From Mycobacterium sp. WUMAC-067 (GTDB taxonomy: Bacteria; Actinomycetota; Actinomycetes; Mycobacteriales; Mycobacteriaceae), in the NCBI RefSeq assembly GCF_020217485.1, contig NZ_JAEKMI010000023.1:18062-82061 (forward strand): a DNA stretch of 64,000 nucleotides, in the 5' to 3' direction. The position numbers and the translations under genes are program-made. The notes beneath the pieces are model-generated. The model made no database searches and was not told the origin of the DNA. It saw only the letters and a list, made by a program, of their open reading frames with translations. Positions within the stretch are counted from its first letter, which is position 1. Every line of letters starts with the position of its first letter. Of the stretch, positions 45,782 through 54,278 are shown piece by piece.

Positions 45782-46513
45782 ATGATCAACGGCGAGACGA
45801 GCGGCCAGTGGCGGCGGGGACTGCGCTACACCTTTGGCGCCGCTCTACTCCTTCTTGCGGCGGTAGCAACTTCGGTCGGAGTGCAGTGGTACCTGTCCCT
45901 GATCGCATTCTGCGCGGCACTCATGTTCATCCTCGGAAGACGCCGAATTTTTCGGACGGGAGTCACCCGGGCGGGCGACGAGATTATTTGTAGGTACATC
46001 CCGTGGTACGAGGGAAATGTGTACGTCTTGAACGTGCTGTTCCCATTGCTCGCTGTCGCAGGTATCGGCGCGGGCAGTGCACCCGGCAATCCCGCGTGGC
46101 TTCGGTTCATCGGAATCCTTCTGCTGGTTCTGACGCCCATCTTCGTTTCCAGCGCGGTACGTATGTGGCGCCGGTGCCTTCTGTGCATTTCGCCCTCGGT
46201 GTTGACGGTGCGCCTGACTGCGCCGAAAGAAGAGTTGACCGAAATAAGCCGTGAGTGTGTCGTGTCGATCGAGCCCAAGATCGTCCCGAATGGTGTGAGC
46301 GGCCAGTCGCTGCAAGTCGCAATTGCCTATCGGGCAGTGGATTTGGGCAATGATGCGACCAAGACTGTGCTGCTGGGCCTGCAGTTGACCATCCAGCCGG
46401 TCAACCTGTTCAACGCCCTCGCGGCCTGGAAAAACGGCGCCCACGACAACCCGAGCGAGCTGTTGGACCGGATCGAACGGATCCTTCGAGGCCGGTCAAC
46501 GGCCGGCGGGTGA
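45782..46513 (+). CDS. Membrane protein, tandem paralogue 2
   Basis: A 243-residue protein closely similar to the 45034 product: EIICRYIPWYEGN, SAPGNPAWLRF, VVSIEPKIVP, and LFNALAAWKNGAHDNPSELL align with it without gaps. By eye about half of residues are identical. It has the same four hydrophobic segments (LRYTFGAALLLLAAVATSVG at the start) and the C-terminal domain. It starts 19 bases after its paralogue stops. A tandem duplication followed by divergence is the simplest history. Function unknown. Confidence 0.82.
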   Translation: MINGETSGQWRRGLRYTFGAALLLLAAVATSVGVQWYLSLIAFCAALMFILGRRRIFRTGVTRAGDEIICRYIPWYEGNVYVLNVLFPLLAVAGIGAGSAPGNPAWLRFIGILLLVLTPIFVSSAVRMWRRCLLCISPSVLTVRLTAPKEELTEISRECVVSIEPKIVPNGVSGQSLQVAIAYRAVDLGNDATKTVLLGLQLTIQPVNLFNALAAWKNGAHDNPSELLDRIERILRGRSTAGG

Positions 46514-46559
46514 CCGCGCTGCACTGCAGCCCGAAAAACCTGCCGCGCAAGCGCATTCG

Positions 46560-48137
46560 TCAGCGTGCGAAGTCCGACGGTCGAAATTTCCCCTCGGCCA
46601 GGTTCCTTTCGATTTCCTCCAGGCTCTTACCGGTGAGGTCGGGCATGCGGAAGAATACGAAGATCCACGCCGCCACGTTGAACAACGCGTAGAGCCACAT
46701 CGAGGGCCCGACCCCGATCGCATTGATGAGCGACAGCAGCGTCAGCGTGATGAGTAGGTTGGTCCCCCACAGCGTCGCCGAATGCACGGCGGTGCCCTCC
46801 GGTCGCACCGCCAGCGGATAGGTCTCCGAGCCGGTCAGCCATCCCATCAGCTGCAGGCCGCCCGCATTGAACACCATGAAGGCGATCAGGCAGATCATGA
46901 TGTAGGCGATGACATCGTGACCGCTGTCGGCGGTGACGAAAATCAGCCCGAGCGCGAAAAGGCTGATCGCCGCGCCCGGCACCATGATGAGGGTGAGCCG
47001 GCGCCGGCCGACCCGGTCAATAATGGCCAACCCCACTAGCTGGGCGATCACGTACGTCGCACCCAACATCACCGACACCAGCAGAGCCACGGACCGGTAC
47101 ACGCCGTCGTCGGTCAGGATGGTCGGCGCATAGTAGATGATCATCTCGATGCCGCTGAGCTGGGTGAACACCGCGATGCCGCAACCCAGGACCAGGGCCG
47201 GACGCACCCAGGCGTCGCGCAGCCCGCTCCACCCGCGGGTGCTGGCCTTGCGTTCCATGCGCGCGAGTTCGGTCGCTTCGTCCACCTCGGCACCCACGTC
47301 GTAGCCGTCGGGCCGGACCCGCTCCAACACGGCTCGTGCAGCGTTTCGCTCACCTTGCTTGACCAGCCAGCGCGGACTTTCCGGGAGGCGCAACAACAGC
47401 CACAGCATGACCGCGGCGGGTACGCACGCGATTCCGGTCGGCCCCCGCCAGGAGACCGAGTCAAAGACCCCGATGAGGTTAGCGGCGAGGATGCCCACCC
47501 CGATGGCAATTTGGAAGCACAGCACCAACCGCCCTCGGTAAGCCGACGGCGAGAGCTCAGCGACATACATCGGGGCCGTCTGGGTCGCCCCGCCGACGGC
47601 GAAGCCCAGGACCAGCCTTCCCAGCGACAACACAAAGACGTCCGGCGCGTCGGCGCACCACAGCGCGCCGACGATGAACACCACCGCCAGCATCAACAGT
47701 GTGCCGCGCCGGCCGAACCGGTCGGAAAGCCAGCTGCACGCCAAGGCCCCGACGATGGCGCCGAGCAGGATGCTGGCGGCGACCACCTGCTTCCAGGCCG
47801 CGGTGAGGTTGAACTCCTCGGTGAGCTGCAATAGGGCCCAGGAGATGACACCGGTGTTGTAGCCGTAGAGCATCCCCGAGATCGCCGAGACGAGCGCAAT
47901 GACGACCACGGCGCTCGTCAGTTGCTTTCCCGCCTCCGCGCCGGCGCCAACTGCACTGTGCGAGGCTTCCTCGTGGGCCCCATCCGTGCACTTTGCCGGT
48001 TCAGTCCCATTGGGCAAGTCCGCCACGCGACGGCGCTGGCTCGCCACCGTCGGGGCGTCATCGCCGGCTTCTGACCACCATTCGCGGTCTGTCGAATCGG
48101 CGGCCACTAGCAGAGCCGATCGTGGTAGCGGAGACAA
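46560..48137 (-). CDS. MFS sugar porter family transporter
   Basis: A 525-residue major facilitator with 12 predicted helices and an unusually long N-terminal cytoplasmic extension of about 70 residues. Sugar-porter signatures are present: MLYGYNTGVISWALL, WLSDRFGRRGTLLML, PMYVAELSPSAYRGRLV, RLPESPRWLVKQGERNAAR, IDRVGRRRLTLIM and GSETYPLAVRPEG. The substrate is likely a monosaccharide or cyclitol. ATG at 48137. A start further inside, near residue 70, cannot be excluded. It is convergent with the tandem membrane genes. Confidence 0.9.
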   Translation of the reverse strand: MSPLPRSALLVAADSTDREWWSEAGDDAPTVASQRRRVADLPNGTEPAKCTDGAHEEASHSAVGAGAEAGKQLTSAVVVIALVSAISGMLYGYNTGVISWALLQLTEEFNLTAAWKQVVAASILLGAIVGALACSWLSDRFGRRGTLLMLAVVFIVGALWCADAPDVFVLSLGRLVLGFAVGGATQTAPMYVAELSPSAYRGRLVLCFQIAIGVGILAANLIGVFDSVSWRGPTGIACVPAAVMLWLLLRLPESPRWLVKQGERNAARAVLERVRPDGYDVGAEVDEATELARMERKASTRGWSGLRDAWVRPALVLGCGIAVFTQLSGIEMIIYYAPTILTDDGVYRSVALLVSVMLGATYVIAQLVGLAIIDRVGRRRLTLIMVPGAAISLFALGLIFVTADSGHDVIAYIMICLIAFMVFNAGGLQLMGWLTGSETYPLAVRPEGTAVHSATLWGTNLLITLTLLSLINAIGVGPSMWLYALFNVAAWIFVFFRMPDLTGKSLEEIERNLAEGKFRPSDFAR

Positions 48138-48649
48138 CGAACCCGGGGCTGATGGGCGGGCCGGCCGGGCATCGTGATCGCCTCCCTACCCTGCGCTCGG
48201 ATTGCATGGTCGCTCGCCGCGGTGTCAGGGCCCGATGTCATACCGGGCGTCGCTGCTGTGACGGCGGGTACGTGTTGGTCGCCGGCACGGTCAAGGTGTT
48301 CGCGTATCCAGCGATTCCGCGCGGCTTACTCGCTGGCCTGCCCAGGCCCGGGAGGCGCCGCGCTTGATGCGGGATTGCCGTTCGACTTCCACATCGATTC
48401 GGGAAAAGACACTGTCACGAATATCTTTGTAAGTCAAAAACGAGGTGCTGATCGAATTACGCTGTACTGCAATATCATTCGGCCGGAAATGGTGTTGCGG
48501 GTGTGTTGAGCGCCACAGCCTAGCGGTTGGCTCCGGACCTGAGTGCACGCTCTCTGTGAGCAACCGCACCCGTCCTTCTGAGCGACGCGACCGACCCGTC
48601 AGGGGTTGGCATCAGCAGACTGGCAGGTGCGGTAAGTACCATCGGTGCC
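48138..48649. other. Intergenic stretch with low-GC patch, no gene seen
   Basis: These 512 bases between the divergent sugar porter and the 48650 gene contain no reading frame that I support. 48405-48500 is markedly AT-rich for this genome (AATATCTTTGTAAGTCAAAA, GCAATATCATTC). This may be a foreign or regulatory stretch and marks the right edge of the accessory region. Confidence 0.5.
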
Positions 48650-49186
48650 GTGGCATCCAACGGTCCACGCGATGACTTCCACAACCGGCCGACGCAGCAA
48701 GCCGATTTCGGCATGAGCGAGCCGCCGACCGGCGAAGTCGCGCCACCGAACTTCCCGCCCCAGCCGCCGCACGGCTTCGAGCAGCCCCACGGCTTCGACC
48801 CGTTCGACCAGCAGCCCGAGACCACGCCCTGGTATCGCAAGCCCGCGATGCTCATCGCCTGGCTGATCTCCGTCGTCATCCTGATCGCCCTTATTGTGTT
48901 CGGCATCATCGAGCTCATTCACGGCGACCAGAACGTCAACCACCTCCCCAAGTCGACGACGAGCACCACCTCGGCGACAACGACGACGACGTCGACCACG
49001 ACGACCACCACCGAGCCCAGCAGCAGCGCGGAAGAACAGCCGCCGGCCCAGGAGCCGACGCAGCAGCAGCCCACCAGACAACAAACGCAGCAGCCCACCC
49101 ATCGCCACCATCTGCCGCAGCTGCCGCCGGTGATCACCATTCCGCAGGTGCCGACGGTCATCACCGTGCCGCCGGGCCTGCGTTAA
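48650..49186 (+). CDS. Single-pass protein with Thr/Pro-rich tail
   Basis: A 178-residue protein with a cytoplasmic N-terminus rich in Pro/Phe/Gln (PNFPPQPPHGFEQPHGFDPF), one transmembrane helix at about residues 66-90 (LIAWLISVVILIALIVFGII), and an external tail of about 88 residues that is mostly Thr, Ser, Pro and Gln (TSTTSATTTTTSTTTTTTEP). The tail ends PVITIPQVPTVITVPPGLR. Thr/Pro-rich tails of this type are often O-mannosylated in mycobacteria. GTG at 48650. It has the same design as its neighbour at 49283. Function unknown. Confidence 0.8.
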   Translation: MASNGPRDDFHNRPTQQADFGMSEPPTGEVAPPNFPPQPPHGFEQPHGFDPFDQQPETTPWYRKPAMLIAWLISVVILIALIVFGIIELIHGDQNVNHLPKSTTSTTSATTTTTSTTTTTTEPSSSAEEQPPAQEPTQQQPTRQQTQQPTHRHHLPQLPPVITIPQVPTVITVPPGLR

Positions 49187-49282
49187 CCAGTCGGCGGCAG
49201 GCCGATCACGCTCGGCGACGCGGCGCCTCCGGCGCCCTAGACTCGCTGCAATCCACGGGACAACTGACACAGGGGTGCGGAC

Positions 49283-50977
49283 ATGAGCCAGTCGCTCGGG
49301 CTATCGATCGGGGTGGCCAACCTGGTGGCGGCCCGCGCCGGCAGCGCTCCGGTCACCCGCAGCTCGGTGCTGACCCTGTTCGAGCAGCGGCCCACCGAAG
49401 TTGGCCTGCCGGAAGAAAATCCAAACCTGACCGCGCCCGGCCTGGTGCTGCGCGGGTTCGTCGAGCGGGTTGGCGACCGGGCTCCGTTGGTGGCGGCCGA
49501 CGGCACCAAGTACCTCGGCGCGGCGCTGACGGTCGAGGCGATCGAGGCGATGGCCCGCACGGTCGGCTATGGGACACCGATCAGCATCGCGGTCCCCGCC
49601 TACTGGTCCGACGAACAGTTCGCGGCGCTGCGCGAGGAGTTCTTCGCCCAGTCGGAACTCGCGCGCGGCGGGGTGGCGCCGATGCTGGTTTCCGACGCGA
49701 CGGCCGCGGTCGCGGCGCTGCGCGGCACGCCGGGATTTCCCACCGACGGCGTCATCGCGCTGTGCGACTTCGGCGCCGGCGGCATCACCGTCACGGTGAT
49801 GAACGCCCACGCCGGCTTTGCGCCCGTCGGCCCCGCCGTGCGGCACACCGAGTTCTCCGGCGACGCGATCGATCAGCTCATCGTCGACCACCTGCTGGCC
49901 GCCGATGTCAGCACCGCCGTCCTGGGCGGCACCGCGCGGATGGGGTCACAGACCCGCCTACTCGCCGCCTGCCGGCGCGCCAAGGAGCAACTGTCGACGG
50001 CCGCCGTGAGCGCCGTCGCGGGCCCCTCCGGGGAGACCGCCGAGCTGACCCGCACCGAGTTCGAGCAACTGATCTCCCCGCCGCTGGACCGGTTTGTCAC
50101 CTCTTTGCAAGACACGTTGCAGCGCAACCAGATTCCGCACGCCAACCTGCGCGCCGTGGCGATCGTTGGCGGCGGCGCGAGCATCCCGCTGATCACCGCG
50201 CGGTTGTCGCAGCGCTTCGGGGTACCGGTCCGCAGCGCGGCCCAGCCGGCGTCGCTCGCCGCCGTCGGCGCGGCCGCGCTCGGTGCGCAGTACGCAGCGG
50301 GGGGCGCTGAAACCGCCGCGGCCGCCGCGGTGGAGACGCCGACCGAAATGGTCGGCACCGCGGGGATCGGCGCGACCCAGGCCGCGTGGGCCGCCCAGGC
50401 CACCGATGTCGATGACGCCCTGGCCTGGTCGCAGGACGCCGACTCCGACTCCGACTCCGACGAGCCGGTGCCCTATACGGGTCGCGACGCCACCGGCGAA
50501 TACGCCAGCGAAGCACGGGAATTCGAGTATCCCGAGCAGGGCGGGCTGCCCTGGTACAAGCGCACCGCGCTGGTGTTGACCGTGGCCGGGGCGGTGGTGG
50601 CGGTGCTGGTGGCCGCGGCACTGGCGATCGGCCTGTTGATGACGAAGTCCACCCCGGCCCCTCCGAAGACGCCGCCCAGCCAACCGCCGCCACCGCAGAC
50701 GGTGACCATCACCGGGCCGAACGACAGCACCACGGTCACCGTGGTTCCGGCCCCGCCGCCACCGTCCAGCGAGGCGCCGGCCACCACGACCACCACGACA
50801 CCGCCGCCGGAGCCGTCGACCACCACAACGACGACGCCCCCGCCGACCACCACCACGACGACCACCACCGCGCCACCCACCACGACATCGCAGGCGACCA
50901 CCACCAGCGCGGCGCCGACGACGACCACGCGGGTACGGCCCTTGCCGCCGATCTTCCAGCCCCCATTCGGGCGCTGA
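49283..50977 (+). CDS. Membrane-anchored Hsp70-like protein with Thr/Pro tail
   Basis: A 564-residue protein. Residues 1 to about 340 are a divergent Hsp70/actin-like ATPase domain: LGLSIGVANLVAARAG replaces DLGTT, VPAYWSDEQFAALREEFF matches the DnaK VPAYF segment, SDATAAVAAL, VIALCDFGAGGITVTVM (phosphate 2), and AIVGGGASIPLITARLSQRF (adenosine). A Asp/Ser-rich linker and one helix at about residues 427-451 follow, then a tail of about 110 residues of Thr and Pro. No substrate-binding domain is present. The phosphate-1 loop is altered, so ATPase activity is doubtful. ATG at 49283. Confidence 0.85.
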   Translation: MSQSLGLSIGVANLVAARAGSAPVTRSSVLTLFEQRPTEVGLPEENPNLTAPGLVLRGFVERVGDRAPLVAADGTKYLGAALTVEAIEAMARTVGYGTPISIAVPAYWSDEQFAALREEFFAQSELARGGVAPMLVSDATAAVAALRGTPGFPTDGVIALCDFGAGGITVTVMNAHAGFAPVGPAVRHTEFSGDAIDQLIVDHLLAADVSTAVLGGTARMGSQTRLLAACRRAKEQLSTAAVSAVAGPSGETAELTRTEFEQLISPPLDRFVTSLQDTLQRNQIPHANLRAVAIVGGGASIPLITARLSQRFGVPVRSAAQPASLAAVGAAALGAQYAAGGAETAAAAAVETPTEMVGTAGIGATQAAWAAQATDVDDALAWSQDADSDSDSDEPVPYTGRDATGEYASEAREFEYPEQGGLPWYKRTALVLTVAGAVVAVLVAAALAIGLLMTKSTPAPPKTPPSQPPPPQTVTITGPNDSTTVTVVPAPPPPSSEAPATTTTTTPPPEPSTTTTTTPPPTTTTTTTTAPPTTTSQATTTSAAPTTTTRVRPLPPIFQPPFGR

Positions 50978-51228
50978 CGCGAACGATTGCGGACCGGCCG
51001 GAAAAGGGCCACGGAAAAGGGTCATTTAACGAAATTTGGTGGCGCTGGTCACTCGGACAAACGTCACATCCGGCGGGTAGGTATCAACTAGCAGGCCAGA
51101 GGTGCCGACGACGCCCAAGTTAGGGCAGCCTTTCTCGCGCCGAAAGCCGCGAAGATGTAACTATGAGCGGGGCTTAAGCAGGCAAATAAAGCACAGGCCG
51201 AATTATCTATGCATTGGGGAGACCTTCT

Positions 51229-54200
51229 GTGACAACGCAGATGCTCATCAGGCTGGTCGTGGGCATGGGCATGACGCTGGTCGTGGCCGCGCTCGCCGGA
51301 CGACGGGTCCTGTGGCTGTTCAAGCTGATCACGTCCGGCAAGCCGTCCCCGGGGCACACCGACGAACCCGGCAAACGAATCTGGGCCGAGCTCTCCGAGG
51401 TCTTCGGGCAGCGCAAGCTGTTGAAGTGGTCGATCCCCGGCCTGGCGCACTTCTTCACCATGTGGGGCTTCTTCATCCTGCTCACGGTGTACATCGAGGC
51501 CTACGGTCTGCTCTTCCAGGACAACTTCCACATCCCGTTCATCGGGCGGTGGGACGCGCTGGGGTTCCTGCAGGACTTTTTCGCGACCGCCGTCTTCCTG
51601 GGCATCGTCACCTTCGCCATCATCCGTTTGATGCGCAGCCCGAAGGAGATCGGCCGCTCGTCCCGGTTCTACGGCTCCCACACCGGCGGTGCCTGGCTGG
51701 TGCTGTTCATGATCTTCAACGTCGTCTTCACCTACGTGTTCGTGCGCGGAGCGGCGGTCAACAACGGCACGCTGCCCTACGGCAACGGCGCCTTCCTGTC
51801 GCAACTGTTCGGCGTCATCCTGCGTCCGCTGGGCCAGCCCGCCAACGAGATCATCGAAACGACGGCCCTGCTGCTGCACATCGCGGTCATGCTGGCGTTC
51901 CTGATCATCGTGCTGCACTCCAAGCACATGCACATCTTCACGGCGCCGATCAACGTCATCTTCAAGCGGCTGCCCGACGGGCTCGGCCCGCTGCTGCCGC
52001 TGGAATACGACGGCAAGCCGATCGACTTCGAAAACCCGCCCGACGACGCGACATTCGGGCGCGGCAAGGTCGAGGACTTCAGCTGGAAGGCTATGCTGGA
52101 CTTCGCCACCTGTACCGAGTGTGGTCGCTGCCAGTCGCAGTGCCCGGCGTGGAACACCGGCAAGCCGCTGTCGCCCAAGCTCGTCATCATGGACCTGCGT
52201 GACCACTGGATGGCCAAGGCGCCCTACATCCTGGGTGACAAGGAGAGCCCGCTGGAGAGCACGCCGGCGGGCGGGCTCGGCGAGGAGCTGTCCGGCGAAG
52301 AGCACGCCGAGGCCCACCACGTTCCCGAGTCGGGCTTCGGTCGCGTCATGGGCTCCGGCCCGGAGCAGGCCACCCGCCCGCTCGTCGGCACCGAGGAGCA
52401 GGGCGGCGTCATCGACCCCGACGTGCTGTGGTCCTGCGTGTCCTGCGGCGCCTGCGTCGAGCAGTGCCCGGTGGACATCGAGCACGTCGACCACATCATC
52501 GACATGCGCCGCTACCAGGTGATGATGGAGTCCGAGTTCCCCTCGGAACTGTCGGTGCTGTTCAAGAACCTGGAAACCAAGGGCAATCCGTGGGGACAGA
52601 ACGCGTCGGACCGCACCAACTGGATCGACGAGGTCGACTTCGACGTGCCGGTCTACGGCGAGGACGTCGACAGCTTCGACGGCTACGAGTACCTGTTCTG
52701 GGTCGGTTGCGCCGGCGCCTACGACGACAAGGCCAAGAAGACCACCAAGGCCGTCGCCGAGCTGCTGGCCATCGCCGGGGTGAAGTACCTGGTGCTGGGA
52801 ACCGGCGAGTCCTGCAACGGCGACTCCGCGCGCCGCTCGGGAAACGAGTTCCTGTTCCAGCAGCTGGCGCAGCAGGCCGTCGAAACCCTCGACGGGCTGT
52901 TCGAAGGCACCGAGACCGTCGACCGCAAGATCGTGGTCACCTGCCCGCACTGCTTCAACACCCTGGGCCGCGAGTACCGCCAGCTCGGCGCGAACTACTC
53001 GGTGCTGCACCACACCCAGCTGCTCAACCGGCTGGTCCGGGACAACAAGCTGGTCCCGGTGACCCCGGTGTCCCAGGACATCACCTACCACGACCCCTGC
53101 TATTTGGGCCGGCACAACAAGGTCTACGAGGCGCCGCGTGAGCTGATCGGGACCTCCGGGGCGAACCTGACCGAGATGCCGCGGCACGCCGAGCGCAGCT
53201 TCTGCTGCGGCGCCGGTGGCGCGCGGATGTGGATGGAAGAGCACATCGGCAAGCGGATCAACCACGAACGCGTCGACGAGGCGCTGGCCACCGGGGCCGC
53301 CACCATCGCCACCGCGTGCCCGTTCTGCCGCGTGATGGTCACCGACGGCGTCAACGACCGGCAGGAGGAGGCCGGGCGCTCCGGCGTCGAGGTGCTCGAC
53401 GTCGCGCAGATCCTGCTCGCGTCACTGGAGTACGACAAGGCGACGTTGCCCGAAAAGGGCACGGCCGCCAAGGAAGCCGAGCAGCGGGCGGCCCAGGCGC
53501 CCAAGGCGGCGACGGCCACGGCGACCGCTCCCGTCGAGGAGGCCGAGGAGGCGCCCGCCGAGGCGGCCCCGAAGTCCGAGGCCGCGGCCGCGCCGGCCGC
53601 GCCCGTCAAGGGGCTGGGCATCGCCGGCGGCGCCAAGAGGCCGGGCGCGAAGAAAGCCGCACCCGCCGCAGAAGGCGCGGAAGGCAAGGCCGAGGCGGCC
53701 GCGCCGGCCGCGCCCGTCAAGGGGCTGGGCATCGCCGGCGGCGCAAAGCGGCCCGGCGCGAAGAAGGCGGCACCGGCCAAGGCCGAGGCACCAGCCGAGG
53801 CGGCCGCCGAGGCCGAGACCGAAGCCAAGGCTCCCGCCGCACCCGTGAAGGGGCTGGGGCTGGCCGCCGGCGCAAAGCGGCCCGGCGCGAAGAAGGCGGC
53901 ACCCGCCAAGGCCGAGGCCCCCAAGGCCGAGGCACCAAAGGCGGAGGCTCCCAAGGCCGAGGCCGAAGCGCCGGCCGAAGCCGAACCCGAGGCCAAGGCC
54001 CCCGCCGCGCCGGTGAAGGGCCTGGGCATCGCCGCGGGCGCCAAGCGACCCGGCGCGAAGAAGGCGGCCCCGAAGGCCGAGGCGCCGAAAGCAGAAGCCG
54101 AGCCCGCCGAACAGGCACAGGCCGACGCCGAGCCGGCACCGAAACCGGAGCCCGCAAAGCAGAGCGACGGCGACGATGCACCGGCTCAGCCGCCGGTGAA

Positions 54201-54246
54201 AGGGCTGGGCATCGCCCGCGGGGCGCGTCCGCCGGGCAAGCGCTGA
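51229..54246 (+). CDS. Membrane-bound Fe-S oxidoreductase with repetitive C-terminal tail
   Basis: A 1005-residue protein like Rv0338c. Its N-terminal 240 residues have about five membrane helices of the NarI-like type. Two 4Fe-4S clusters follow, CTECGRCQSQCP (about residue 295) and CVSCGACVEQCP (about residue 402). Then come two CCG domains with CAGAYD, CNGD, CPHCF, DPCYLGRHN, SFCCGAGGARMW and CPFC. This resembles heterodisulfide reductase or glycolate oxidase subunits, feeding electrons from an unknown donor to the quinone pool. From residue 745 a 260-residue tail of Ala, Pro, Lys and Glu carries five copies of VKGLGIA-type motifs. GTG at 51229 follows GGGGAGA. Confidence 0.9.
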   Translation: MTTQMLIRLVVGMGMTLVVAALAGRRVLWLFKLITSGKPSPGHTDEPGKRIWAELSEVFGQRKLLKWSIPGLAHFFTMWGFFILLTVYIEAYGLLFQDNFHIPFIGRWDALGFLQDFFATAVFLGIVTFAIIRLMRSPKEIGRSSRFYGSHTGGAWLVLFMIFNVVFTYVFVRGAAVNNGTLPYGNGAFLSQLFGVILRPLGQPANEIIETTALLLHIAVMLAFLIIVLHSKHMHIFTAPINVIFKRLPDGLGPLLPLEYDGKPIDFENPPDDATFGRGKVEDFSWKAMLDFATCTECGRCQSQCPAWNTGKPLSPKLVIMDLRDHWMAKAPYILGDKESPLESTPAGGLGEELSGEEHAEAHHVPESGFGRVMGSGPEQATRPLVGTEEQGGVIDPDVLWSCVSCGACVEQCPVDIEHVDHIIDMRRYQVMMESEFPSELSVLFKNLETKGNPWGQNASDRTNWIDEVDFDVPVYGEDVDSFDGYEYLFWVGCAGAYDDKAKKTTKAVAELLAIAGVKYLVLGTGESCNGDSARRSGNEFLFQQLAQQAVETLDGLFEGTETVDRKIVVTCPHCFNTLGREYRQLGANYSVLHHTQLLNRLVRDNKLVPVTPVSQDITYHDPCYLGRHNKVYEAPRELIGTSGANLTEMPRHAERSFCCGAGGARMWMEEHIGKRINHERVDEALATGAATIATACPFCRVMVTDGVNDRQEEAGRSGVEVLDVAQILLASLEYDKATLPEKGTAAKEAEQRAAQAPKAATATATAPVEEAEEAPAEAAPKSEAAAAPAAPVKGLGIAGGAKRPGAKKAAPAAEGAEGKAEAAAPAAPVKGLGIAGGAKRPGAKKAAPAKAEAPAEAAAEAETEAKAPAAPVKGLGLAAGAKRPGAKKAAPAKAEAPKAEAPKAEAPKAEAEAPAEAEPEAKAPAAPVKGLGIAAGAKRPGAKKAAPKAEAPKAEAEPAEQAQADAEPAPKPEPAKQSDGDDAPAQPPVKGLGIARGARPPGKR
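53603..54243 (+). repeat. Five VKGLGIAxGAKRPGAKK repeats in the Fe-S protein tail
   Basis: The motif VKGLGI(A/L)(G/A)GAKRPGAKKAAP occurs at about 53607, 53715, 53847, 54012 and 54197 (last copy VKGLGIARGARPPGKR). The spacers are Ala/Glu/Pro/Lys-rich and vary from about 16 to 40 residues. The DNA copies are nearly identical (CCGGGCGCGAAGAAG), so recombination could change copy number. The tail ends at the last motif. Confidence 0.9.
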
Positions 54247-54278
54247 CCTGGGATTTTTACGCTTGACAGCAAATTTCA

